A stretch of DNA of 64,000 nt. Origin: Porodaedalea pini (taxonomy: Eukaryota; Basidiomycota; Agaricomycetes; Hymenochaetales; Hymenochaetaceae). Position 1 is the first letter of the stretch; the number at the start of each line of letters is the position of its first letter. Shown here piece by piece: positions 22,532 through 33,152 of the stretch. The notes beneath the pieces are model-generated. The model did not search any database. It saw only the letters and a program-made list of their open reading frames with translations, and had not been told where the DNA came from. Position numbers and translations under genes: made by a program. The DNA is taken from NCBI GenBank assembly GCA_002794775.1, contig NBAY01000005.1, positions 1,054,001 through 1,118,000 of the forward strand, written 5' to 3'.

Positions 22532-23098
22532 TGATCAGAAAAGCTCATGCGCTGCAGTCGGGATACATGATAGGACGTTTTCTCGTCAAGCATATTGAAG
22601 CGTACTTGGTAGCTCAAAACAACCGAAGCTCCTTCACTTGATCTGTGTATTTATTTGAAGAAACAATTCAGAGGCCGCGTCGGGCTCTGATGCGTTGTTA
22701 CTTGTTTTCATAGATACGCTGAATTCAAGAACATGCTTTCTCAGTCTCTTCCGTGGTCTGAGAACACAGGCTACTAGTGTTACTAACATTTGCATTCTAC
22801 TATTTCCCCGCTCGGAGATGACGGACTACATCTGCCCCGCATACACATTATTGCGTTTCTAAACAGCAACTCAATCTCGTCCAATGAGTATTATACTTGA
22901 ACATACCCGAGACGGAGACGATCGTGTGCATTATGCAAGATATCAGGAGTAAACTGCGTCTCCTTACCATCCCACTGCAATGAGCCTTATTAACCTTTCA
23001 CCATTTGTAGTCTGCAAGGTACCTCTTTAGGTATCCACTCGCCGGTACACTCGCCGCGATCTGTATATGCAGTCTTGCTTCCGGGACGTGTTTATCTA
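22532..23098. other. Spacer downstream of esterase 1
   Basis: No ORF of note. It contains the esterase 3' region and ends in the TA dinucleotide (23097-23098) used by the inserted transposon. Confidence 0.45.
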
Positions 23099-23128
23099 AG
23101 GTAGACGAAAGTTAAACTCGACAAGCTG
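23099..23128 (+). repeat. Left 30-bp terminal inverted repeat
   Basis: Starts AGGTAGACGAAAG and ends GACAAGCTG; identical to the reverse complement of 27306-27335. Confidence 0.9.
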
Positions 23129-23515
23129 TGACGCGCGTGGCGCTAACCTCACTTGCCTAATCTGGCTTCACACAACATCGACGAAACTGCCTCTTCAACT
23201 GGACACAAGATCAAAATTGAGCCTCACAGAGTTGTTGGGATTGCATTTATCTACAAACCTGTGTTTTTAAAATTTAGAAATAATAACTTTTGATGATGTT
23301 ATAAGAAGAAAAAAGTTTTTTTGTTGCAAATGCATCAGATTTTACTTTGCAACAATCTGACGAACTTTTGAAATTTTGACCACGGAAGTTTGGCCGCTCT
23401 CGGCTAATTCTATATGACAAATAACTTCCATTTATAGTAGTTTTAGACAATTACTAATTGTGCATATCCTCAGCATTTTCTCCCCTTCGACACTGCCTTG
23501 CCGCAAAAAAGCACT

Positions 23516-26500
23516 ATGCCACGCCGTTCAAACAAGGATTACAACTGGATAAAGAATCTAATGAGCAGAAAGGAGCTTGTGAGCAGTTCATGATATATTT
23601 TGAAACATATACCAACCTGTATTTCCTGTCAGGCTGCAGAACAGGAACCAGTCAAGACAATCTATGTCTCAGATGGCAGTGTGGACGAGACAGAGCAGCC
23701 CAATAGCACAGATGACCACCTTTCAGTATCCAGCCAGGAGTCCGAGGATAGTGACTATGGAGCAGACCTTGACCGAGCAAGCCTTGTTGATGTTTCGGGT
23801 GCTAGGGCCTTCTTCCAGGTGCTTTCAGATGGGCTTGCAGTATGGACTTCTTGTTTGAAGGAGCGAGCCCGACCTTTCAAATACAACAAAGTTAGTCTGC
23901 CATCCCAGAAACCTGCATGTACCATTAGAAACCAGAAAGCGAAGGCGAGGAAGGTGGAGGGGAAACTCCGAAACCAGGGATTTGCAGACATTCGAAGATT
24001 TTTTCAGCCTCGAGTGAAGTCTCAAGCTAGCGGTGCTGAACTTCCAGCCTCTGGTACCGATCTGGCTTCTGTCAATGAGGAAATTGAGCATGAAGAACGA
24101 CGTACCGAGCATCCAGAGAAACACGTGCGGCTGTCCATTCTGGAGGAGGAGGAGGAGGAGGAGAACACATGGTCCTCCTCAGCCGGTTTCACAGACTCCC
24201 TGCGCACCGGCCCCCTTTCACCCGCCATGTTCGCTGGCCATCGACCCAGCACAAGCCCTCAGATGCCTTCTCCAGTCAACAATAACCACTCGCCGACAGT
24301 CTCCACTCGTGCCAGAAACAGTGCCTCCGTCGACAATGCAGACTGCGACCGCGCACAGGACACAAATCAGAACCCGCCTCCCCGCCCTCCACTCCGTAGC
24401 AACTTCGAGCTCGAGCCGAATCCGTTCGAGCAGTCATTCTCCGTCTCTTCATCGTCCTCCTTCACCTCACTCCGCCGTGCCGCCAACCAAAAAAGTAGCA
24501 GCAGCAGCAATGACGATGGCAATGGCAACAATGTCAGGCCCTCTCCGCCCTCGCCTGGGAAGAAGTCCCCCTCCGCTGTGTCGTCCTCGACCCAGGGGTC
24601 CACTCACTCGCAGAAGACGTCAATGAGCAATGGATCCGCCCATCCGAACGGCGACACTGCAAAGCCGACCTTGCCTCTGCTCGCTTCAATCACCTCCCCC
24701 TCAGACCCAAGCTATGCATGGTCGTTCTCCTCGGCAGGTCTCACAAACTCCCTGCGCGCCAGCCCTCTTTACCCCGCCATGCTCGCTGGCCCACAGACGC
24801 AACAACGCGTCGCGTCGTCTCAGCCTGCTGCCTCCATCGCCGCTCTCGCAGCAAACGCTGGCTCTTTGCACCCCCCGCTCTTTGGCTTTAATGCCTCCGG
24901 CTCCTTTCGTACGGGTCTCACTCCCTCCACAGGCCTCACGCCCCTTGTCAGCAGGCCAGTCGCATTCCCGCCGCCATCGCCCAACACCGCTGCCTTTCTT
25001 GCTATGGTCAATTCAGGCGCTGCAGGTAGTGCGGCCACGGTGACCGTCACGCCCAACATGCTCGACGCACTCGCTGGTGTGCTTCAGCAGTCTACATCTG
25101 CAACACCGCAGGTGGGGCAACAATCGAACGGCAGCAATAATCCAGGCGCTCCGTCGTCCTCGACGCAGTCACAGGCTGTGCTGCAGACGTTTGTCGTTCT
25201 GTTGCAGATGGCTGCGTCTGCATCGATGACGTATCAGAGCAGTCCATTGGCCAATACAGGTAATGCACTCACCGGTGTGCTTCAGCAGTCTACATCTGCG
25301 ACGTCGCAGCTGGAGGAGGAGGAGGAGGAGGAGGAGGAGACACAGTCAAATCCGAACCTCAACGAGTGCACGCGACTGCAGGAGCAGAACCCAGCACTTC
25401 TGCAACCTATGATTCAACAGATCGCACAGTCAAATCCAAACCATCTGAAGTTCCGTTCTCCTGATCGAAAGGACCCTGCCCTCGCTGATGCGATATGGCG
25501 ACTTTATTGCCTATCGAAAGATGACAGTCTTGACCTCTTTTTTCGTGGACGTGTGTCGGGGATGCTTGTCTTTTTGCGCCTATATACTGAGTACACCGAG
25601 TTTGGCTGGGTTGAGGCGTCAGTAATGGCAGCAACTGTTGCTGCTGGATGTGGTCCTCACCTGGCACGTTTGCTTCGAAAATGGGTCCGAGAACATCTTG
25701 AAGACCATCGCGTGCTGCCTGTGAACCTGTATGGTGAATTGAAGAGGTCAATAATTCACGATGAGGATTTTGCGAACGAAATACATGCTCACCTGCAAAG
25801 CCTCAGTAAAAAATACCTTGACCCCCATGACATCCTCTCATATCTCAATCAGCCAGATGTGCTGAAGCGGCTTGGACGGTCAAAGCCAGTGACATTGCAA
25901 ACTGCTCAAACCTGGATGAAAGCCATGGACTATCGGTACGGAAAGGCACCTAGTGGGATGTATGTTGACGGTCATGAAAGAGAAGATGTAATCCAATATC
26001 GCCAGGAGATCTTTTTGCCTCTGTGGGCAGAGCTCGAGAAGGAGATGGTGTTGGAGGGAGACAATGAAGGAGATCGTCAAGGCCGTCTCATTCTCGTCAC
26101 GCATGATGAATCAACATTTTATGCAAATGATCAAAGGACTTTGAACTGGAGCCATAAATTTACTACTCCTAAACCGCGCGTTAAGGGAGAAGGAGTATCT
26201 ATTATGGTTTCTGATTTTTGCACACCTGAGGCAGGATGGTTGAAATCCGTAGATGGGTATGTATTTTCAGCACTTTGCTTGTACATTTATTGATAATTGG
26301 ATTCTGTAGCACTCGAGAGGCTCGTGTTTATTTCAGAGCAGGTAAAAACCGTGAGGGCTACTTCCAACATGAAGATATCATCAAGCAAGTTGATGATGCC
26401 ATTACAATTTTTGAGGATCATTTTCCGAATTGCACTGCCCTCTTTGCATTTGACAATGCTACAACTCATCAAAAGTGCTCAGCTGATGCTCTGTCTGCAC

Positions 26501-27177
26501 GACATATGCCAAAAAATCCCTGCTATTGGAATAGCAAGAAAGCACCAGTAGCTCCTGGAATGCGTCCTGGTCATCACAAAGACGGCACTCTGCAATCCTT
26601 TTATTTTCCTGATGGGAGATTTAAAGGAACAGCTCAAATTCTTCAGGAGCGAGGTTACAATGTGGATCGCTTAAACTCGGAATGCAAGAACTTCAAGTGC
26701 ATGGATACCAGTCCAAATGCACGATGCTGCTGTCAGCGAATTTTATTCAATGAGCCTGACTTCCGTGCACAGAAATCCGCACTTGAAGAGCTTATCGAAT
26801 CACGTGGCCACAAGGCTATTTTTTATCCAAAATTCCATTGTGAGCTGAATTTTATTGAACAGTGCTGGGGACAGGCAAAATATTATTATCAGATGAAGGA
26901 TAGACCTAATAATGAAAAGGAGATGGAGCAGAACATAAAAATTTGCCTTGACCAAATCCCTTTGGAACTATTTAAACGGTGTGTTTTTGTTTATTTACCA
27001 ATTACCAGTTCAAGACATTGATATTTATTTAGCTTTGCTAACCGCTCAGCGCGGTTCATGGATTGTTACCATCATGGATTGAATGGGAAACAGGCACAGT
27101 GGGCAAACAAAAAATACCATGGCCACAGAACACTACCAGATAGATTTATGACAGAGATGGAGGCTCATGGAATATAA
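23516..27177 (+). CDS. DDE transposase, IS630/Tc1-like with an insertion in the catalytic core
   Basis: Four exons (23516-23578, 23633-26256, 26310-26978, 27033-27177) with 53-54-nt GT-AG introns encode 1166 residues. The N-terminal half is low-complexity Ser/Pro/Gln with two Glu runs coded by GAG repeats and a duplicated segment (SAGFTDSLRTGPLSPAM / SAGLTNSLRASPLYPAM). The C-terminal half has helix-turn-helix-like TLQTAQTWMKAMDYRYG and YVDGHEREDVIQYR. Catalytic residues are D846 (VTHDESTFYAND), D944 (LFAFDNATTHQ) and E1079 (CELNFIEQCWG). D944 and E1079 are 135 apart, not the usual 34-35, because of about 100 extra residues including a Cys-rich patch (CKNFKCMD...CCCQR). The C-terminus (RFANRSARFMDCYHHGLNGK) is found in related fungal transposases. 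Confidence 0.87.
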
Positions 27178-27305
27178 CAAATGTATTTCTCATTTTACAA
27201 CAGCTAACAAAACTTTTCAAAATTTTGACCTCGCGATTTTGGCCGCTAGGGTCCTTCCTAATGGGGTAAGTGAGGGGTTCAGGGTCCGTGACAGTGATGT
27301 GACAT

Positions 27306-27335
27306 CAGCTTGTCGAGTTTAACTTTCGTCTACCT
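27306..27335 (-). repeat. Right 30-bp terminal inverted repeat
   Basis: Reverse complement matches 23099-23128 over all 30 bases. Confidence 0.9.
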
Positions 27336-27337
27336 TA

Positions 27338-27852
27338 GTCAGCTTCCTAGTCCGTCGCTGCTGATAGGAAGCATGCACCTGGTTTGAGGCGGTGACCACT
27401 GACCGGCGAGACGTTTGGCCAACTTGCTGAAAATTTCAATGCTCCTGCAGTCTCGAGCAAAGCATGAATCTGACGATGATTGTGTCTTGCGCTTACTGTC
27501 AGGTGGAAATAACGTTAGAATCAGGTGGAAGGCACGACATTAATATTGTATATTTTCGAGTTCAAATTAAATCCTTACTATTACAGCGTCACGTTACACA
27601 ATTCACACGTGTCGGTAAAATGCTTCCGGTCCTCCGAGTCTAAATCGTAATGACCTTTCACACACACCTGCATGTTCAAGATACCTCAGAGCACGTATTG
27701 AGAAAATGTCTGTGGGTCGCCTTCTCCCATGATCGTTTACATTATTATCGGACTGAAGTCCGGGACCGACTAGTCAGCGGAGTCTCTGCGGCTTGATATT
27801 CGTTGACCCTCAATAAGGCACAAAGCAAAAGAAGTTTGATATCTCCACAATC
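27338..27852. other. Spacer between the transposon and EL-B
   Basis: No gene. The second half is the paralogous counterpart of 19480-20060 upstream of esterase 1, without the MITE found there. Confidence 0.5.
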
Positions 27853-28098
27853 CATCAGGAAAAACCTCCTGGCCGGAATCCCTGGAATCCCTGGAATCAG
27901 CTGGAATATTTGAGCAATTCCAGCCAATTCGGAGGTATTCCAATTCCGCACGATTCCCAAGCATCGTTCCAGATTTGAGTAATTTGACTAGTTTCCGATA
28001 CCTTTCTACACATTTTTATTCACATTCTTACTGCATTCCAAACTTTTCAATCATTTTCTTATGGATTCTTGTGGCAATTGAGTGTATTTAAACAAATT

Positions 28099-31000
28099 CT
28101 AAACTAAAAGTATGTCACGGCCGGTCGTCGGAATGAAGCCTTTCACGGTCATCATGTACAGACCACCGGCGAACTTCTTCTCAGACTTGATGCCCAGGAT
28201 GACGGGTATGGCAAGCACCTCCTTTTGTACATGTGACGATGTAAGGCGCGCCGCAGCATTGGTCTTGAGTTCCACAAAATCTACCTTGTGAAGCTTGGTC
28301 TCGCCGGTTTTGAGAGCACGCAAGTATGAAGCAATGTCAGCACGAGATTGTCCCATTGGCACGACGCGCAGGCAAGACATGTACCTTGCCTTCGCTGTCG
28401 TGCTGAAAAGTGTAATGAAATAAAACAGTGTAATATTCACAATTACAATTTCCACTGAGTCAGTTGGACTTGTCTTGAGTCAAACGTCTTCTCAGGTTGT
28501 CGAGAGGCTGAGATGTATGTTATTTAGTTTCTAAGGTGTCAAATAGTGGTTAGCCCTAGATCTTCTAGAGCTCAGATTTCTCAGATAGTTTCACTAAGCA
28601 CTCAAGCCAGGTGCTCAAGCTAAGTACATGTCAATGTAATACGTAATAAATGCTAAACCAATTCGCTAGTTGCTTAAGTCTCTTGCTTAAGCCTTTACTA
28701 AACGAGTCAGACTAATCACACAATAAATCACAAGTAAATTCGTTGTATTGTTGGGGGGGGCTAGGCCCTCCTTATATAGACTACTGTGGTATATTTATAG
28801 ATTTGGTAACTATGGTGACTAAGTTCTAGAACCTTCTCTGACATTCTAACATATTCCACCAATATTCTATACTGTTCCATGCAATTCCATCGGGGTTCTA
28901 TAACATTCCCTGACCTTCTAATTCTTCCATAACCTTCTTTGTGCTTCCATTCATCTGCTAAATGGCTTGGCTGATCTTTTCTTCTATGGATCGGCACTAA
29001 TGACGGAGAGTTCATGACTGCGCTTCTGTCACTCAGTGAGTTCCTGAAAACAACTCCGTCTTTGCATGCGTCTACACGGACTGACAATATTGAGAAAATT
29101 GTACTTGTTAAATACTGGTTTCCGTCTTCATATTCACTAATTATCAGCAATCTGCCATGCCATCACTCTATCTTCTAAACATTAATGCTCTTCGCTCCAT
29201 GCTGCATGACCGCTTGGCTGAGTTATGGTCTAGACCGCTCCAGCCATCTAATGAGGTTCCATTACATATAAGGTATGAGTCGTCAGATTATTTATTACAC
29301 ACACATTTTTACGTTGCGATCAGAATCATGGTGGAAGTTTCTATAGAAGTCCATGTATCGCCCCCTGACTTGGGTTCGCCTTCAGAGTGTGTCTTTCTTT
29401 CTTTCTTTGTATTTTATTTTGTTATATCTGAGTCTCTGAATCATATGCATAGGGAATCCCTTCACCGCTTGGACGTCTAGAAGTACTGTGCTTGCTTTAG
29501 TGTAGTGAATGTGATTAAGAATCCTAATATCATAGTTGCATAATTTAATCTCAAACAGGCACCGCACCTGACATCGCGTGCTCGAACATCTCCTGTTGGA
29601 TAGTCTTGAGAAGTACAGGTATGGCAGTCTCCTTCAAGCCCATATCACGTCGCACAGAAAGTGTTTGCTTCTTCTGGATATCAACCGGACTGAGTTCAAG
29701 GCAAAGTGGAACACCTGGACAAAAAGCCATTTGTAAGACCACAGGAAAACCGAGAAATAAGGAGTAATTGAATTTTCGCGCCTTCTGTTTCCAGTCGTTG
29801 AACTTGTAGCCAGGAGTGTAGCCGTCCTGTACGTCCGCTTTCATGCAGATACTGGCTTTCCTGAGCGTCTTCGCGAACTCCTCACAGCGGTTGTATAACT
29901 CCTGCTTATTAGTGCACATGGTAATACCGCAGGGGACAACAAGCGACGCGTGATGGGAGAACAAGACCCTGGTTGTCGCTGCAAATCATGACCATGATTC
30001 CGACCATGTGTGTGCTAAGGCTCCACGTGTTCTGCCACAGAATTGATTGCCACCGTTCGGACCCATACCCTGCGGATCGTCCAGGTCTGAGACCACGATG
30101 TTGAACATCTCTGGCCATGAGAAGTCTTGGCCAAGGCAATGCGACATCGCAGCTTGGATGCCACGGCCGGTCATCGTGTAAAGACCACCAGCAAACTTCT
30201 CCTTGTCTGACTTGATGCCTGTGATGACGAGTACGGTAAGCAGCACCTTGTACACGCGACGATGTAAATTGAGAATTTCCCATACTTTAGTAGGAATACA
30301 TGGCCGTTTCTGTAGTCGGACGGATTGCTATGGGCTCCTCAAGCTCGGAGCTCCCTCTGAAGACGCATGTCATACCGACCTTAATCAGCGCCTATAATAT
30401 TTGTCAGCACAAAGTGAGGATTACAGAACAATCAACGCACGTTCGTATACCAACCCGGGAAGTCGACCCTTTCTTCATGCCAATAGCAATCTTCACCGTG
30501 CCGTCAATTCTCCCTTCCTCTTTCGTTGCCTTTTCCTGGGCGGCAATTGCAGACGTGCGCACAGCAGGCGCCACAGCCTCGGCCTTGAGTTCCACGAAAT
30601 CTACCTCGTGAAACTTGGTCTCCCTGTTTCGAGACACGCCAGTATGAAGCAATGCTGGTTCCAGGGAGGAAGACAGTAAAATCAGAGGTGAGTGCATGTA
30701 TGGCGAAGAGGGAAGTCAATGATGTGAGTGATGCATCAAGGACCGTGACAACCTTTGTGAATGTGTTTGCGTCAAGTGCTAATAGTGAAACTTGACGAAC
30801 TTTAACAATGCATGTGGACAGATAAAGAGACTGGGCTCATGGGAGTCCTTGTCCAACACAATAAAATATTTTAGCAGGTCCGGCGATGCATGCAATGACG
30901 ACAACAGGAACTGTTGCGGCAGACTTTACGGTCTTCGGTTTGAAGACGAGCATTCTAATAAGTTGAAGGTCAGAAGTCGGACGGCATGTTGCCTGCAGCA

Positions 31001-31262
31001 GTGAGTGCATCCCACCAGGCAGCCGGCGAGGCTACCACTTCGTGTGTGATGGTTGCGGTGGATGTGTGATCGAGGTTTTTTTCAGATGTTCTGTAAGGAC
31101 GTCGGCACTAGACATATTGGAGTGGCAGCAGATGTGAAGGCATATCGCGTCAAAACCAACATACATGTGATCAAGTTCCCACACCTCTTCTGTGGACGAC
31201 ACATCCAAGTGTGGGAAATTGGACTTAGCAGTTTTTGTCATCTGAAGTGCCTCCAAATACAA
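28099..31262 (-). pseudogene. Decayed prolyl-tRNA synthetase carried by EL-B
   Basis: Same mosaic as in EL-A, on the minus strand: EEFAKTLRKASICMKADV, GYTPGYKFNDWKQKARK and VPLCLELSPVDIQKKQ in the 29551-29964 part, and RADIASYLRALKTGETKLHK with GFIPTTGRDILLV in the 28099-28395 part. The N-terminal pieces are at 30400-31260. The LTR-like insertion separates the last segment from the rest. Several stops and frameshifts are shared with the other copies (for example the stop before the EILNLHRRVY region), so decay began before the element spread. Confidence 0.8.
28396..29573 (-). mobile_element. Solo-LTR-like insertion (TGTC...GACA) with TCGC duplication
   Basis: An 1178-bp insertion inside EL-B. 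It starts TGTCGTGCTG and ends GCACCTGACA, the TG...CA ends expected of an LTR. TCGC is duplicated at 28392-28395 and 29574-29577. EL-A and EL-C read straight through this site. On the minus strand a TATATAAGG-type box lies near 28780, as in an LTR promoter. No polymerase or gag gene is present, so it is a solo LTR or a non-autonomous relative. Confidence 0.7.
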
Positions 31263-32243
31263 AATACATCATATCTAACTCAATTCTTCACAAAAACTCT
31301 TCAAAAAAGTTGCTAAATTTATGTTTCAATGGTTTCTAAACTTTATGTGAGATTAGAGGACAGAAGGTGGAACATTGAGGCTGCAGTAGTGAGAATGGGT
31401 GTTTTTCTAGAAAACCTCCTTCCCTGATTTTTCCTGAGCTCAATGTTGAAGTTAATGACATGAAACTTGTTGGAGAATGGTATCTATATTGTATATTAAA
31501 TTATATATGGCTTATAACAATGCAGGCATTTTTTGACAACTGCCTGAGTCAAGCAAATTTGGGTGAGTTTGAGAGTTTCAGCACAACAGTCAAACAGGAC
31601 AAGAGGAGACATTCACTCTAGTTTATCCCTCATTACATCAACAGTATAATATATAGACCATTCTCCAACAAGTTTCATGTCATTAGCTTCAAAATTGAGC
31701 TCAGGAAAAATCAGGGAAGGAGTTTTACTAGAAAAATACATAATCTCACTACTGCAGCCTCAATATTCCGTATTCTGTCCTATAAGCTTACAAAAATTTT
31801 AGAAACCATTGAAACATAAATTTAGCAACTTTTTTGAAGAGTTTTTGTGAGGAATTGAGTGAGATATGGATTTTACAAGTTTTTGAGGTGCTCAAATTTT
31901 GTGATCTTCACATGTCTCAAGACTTATGAAAAACACTGTAATCTGCAGATAGTTCATGGGTCCCAGTATAGGTCCAAGAAGCCAATCTAGTACCTGCACT
32001 TGTGTCAAGCCATGGCAGAATCTAATGAATTCCACAATCAGTTTTTTATTCTACAAAATTCCATAGAATCTATGAGGTGTACCATTTTTCTATCCATATT
32101 CTAAATTTCAAGCTGCTGATTCTGTTCAATTCCAAAACTTGGACAGCTTTCCATGAAATTCTACAAGTTTTCTAATTTTTGGACTGCATTCTCATAACAT
32201 TCCAAAGATTCTACAATTTACTACAATTCTAATAACTTTCTAA

Positions 32244-32889
32244 GGCCCCGTTCGGACATCGCCATTTCTGGCCCGGCCTCCAAAGACCGAGCGACGCGAG
32301 AAAGCCAAGGTCATGGGAAAAAGGTAGTCACACATAGTCACATTATGTCATAGTTACTCCCTTTGGCCTGAAAGCACCGGATGCCACGCATTAATATTCG
32401 TCATCCTGCTTGAAGCTCAGCTATCACAACAGTCGAACCTGTGTATAAGCATTGGCCTTGGTGGACATATCGGCCAATGCTTATACACAGGAATACTTGT
32501 CTGCATTATTGCATAACAAACAAATAAAGTTATTTCCATTTATGGAATGCTGTCTCATGCAATCCAATGTCAAGACCCACGCACACGGGTGAAGACATTT
32601 ACATTATTCTCAGCTGTTAAATAGTTGCAAAGGACACTCTGTAGGGCCTATGGGGTTGCAGTTGGCACGCATGAGAATTGGGTGCAGAGGCAGGCATGCA
32701 ATGGCCGCTCACAAAAGCATGAAAAATGATTACATAAATAAGATAGTAACGCAAGTGACAAAAAATAAAGACCGAGCCATGGTTACCAGGCGCAAATCAT
32801 GCGCGTGGTCTCCGGAAATCGTGGGGAAAGACTTGGCCTTCAAATTTCGCGGGAGGCCGGGCCAAAAGTGGCGATGTCCGAACGGGGCC
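32244..32889. mobile_element. PIF/Harbinger-like MITE
   Basis: A 646-bp insertion with inverted termini GGCCCCGTTCGGACATCGCC and its exact inverse, followed inward by a longer imperfect match (GGCCCGGCCTCC / GGGAGGCCGGGCC). TAA flanks both sides (32241-32243, 32890-32892), the TWA-type target of this superfamily. EL-A has the uninterrupted site (CCCTTAGAAAG). No transposase is inside. Confidence 0.78.
32448..32501. repeat. Perfect hairpin inside the Harbinger-like MITE
   Basis: CCTGTGTATAAGCATTGGCC is followed after about 14 nt by its exact reverse complement. This would fold into a 20-bp stem. It is internal to the MITE and its purpose is unknown. Confidence 0.7.
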
Positions 32890-32922
32890 TAAGGGTTTCT
32901 GAGTGGGAGGTTTTTCCTGATG

Positions 32923-33152
32923 TCCGGATACATCTTTCTGACCTTGATGCTCTGGCTCATTTCTTTCGTGGGTGGAAATGAATTGTCTAGGAACATCGCT
33001 ATAAAGAATGTCAATTCTCACCCTATGCTGACGAGAAATTGCATGACGAGTAGCAGTTGTTCATACGCTTGCTCTCACTTGTCGAAGGACGTCAGCGAAC
33101 GGAATCCGTATTTAAGGATGCAGAAACGCCCTCTGGTGACCCAAGAACAGCA
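32923..33152. promoter_or_regulatory. Upstream region of esterase 2, paralogous to that of esterase 1
   Basis: It aligns by eye with 20050-20275: shared TTTCGTGGGTGGAAATG-like and ATATTTAAGGATGCA-type stretches, the latter (TATTTAAGGATGCA) about 40 bp before each start codon and TATA-like. EL-B inserted about 230 bp upstream of the start codon, so distal promoter elements may have been displaced. Confidence 0.5.

Larger units (their letters stand above)
23099..27335 (+). mobile_element. IS630/Tc1-mariner-like DNA transposon, apparently complete
   Basis: A 4237-bp element with 30-bp perfect terminal inverted repeats (23099-23128 and 27306-27335, starting AGGTAGACGAAAG). TA lies on both sides (23097-23098, 27336-27337), the standard duplication of this superfamily. 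It carries one transposase gene with intact frame and splice sites. Short matching stretches (CCTCACTT, GGCCGCT) follow the repeats at both ends. Intact repeats, target duplication and ORF together suggest recent or current activity. Confidence 0.88.
27853..32922 (-). mobile_element. ProRS-carrying transposable element, copy EL-B (reversed, two nested insertions)
   Basis: Left end CATCAGGAAAAACCTCCTGG, right end GGGAGGTTTTTCCTGATG, in the opposite orientation to EL-A. It contains a decayed ProRS on the minus strand, split by a solo-LTR-like insertion (28396-29573), and a Harbinger-like MITE near its right end (32244-32889). Removing both with their duplications leaves 3239 bp. It sits upstream of esterase 2. 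The matching place upstream of esterase 1 (near 20050) has one AT and no element, which supports either an AT duplication or an insertion between C and A of the target. Confidence 0.8.
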
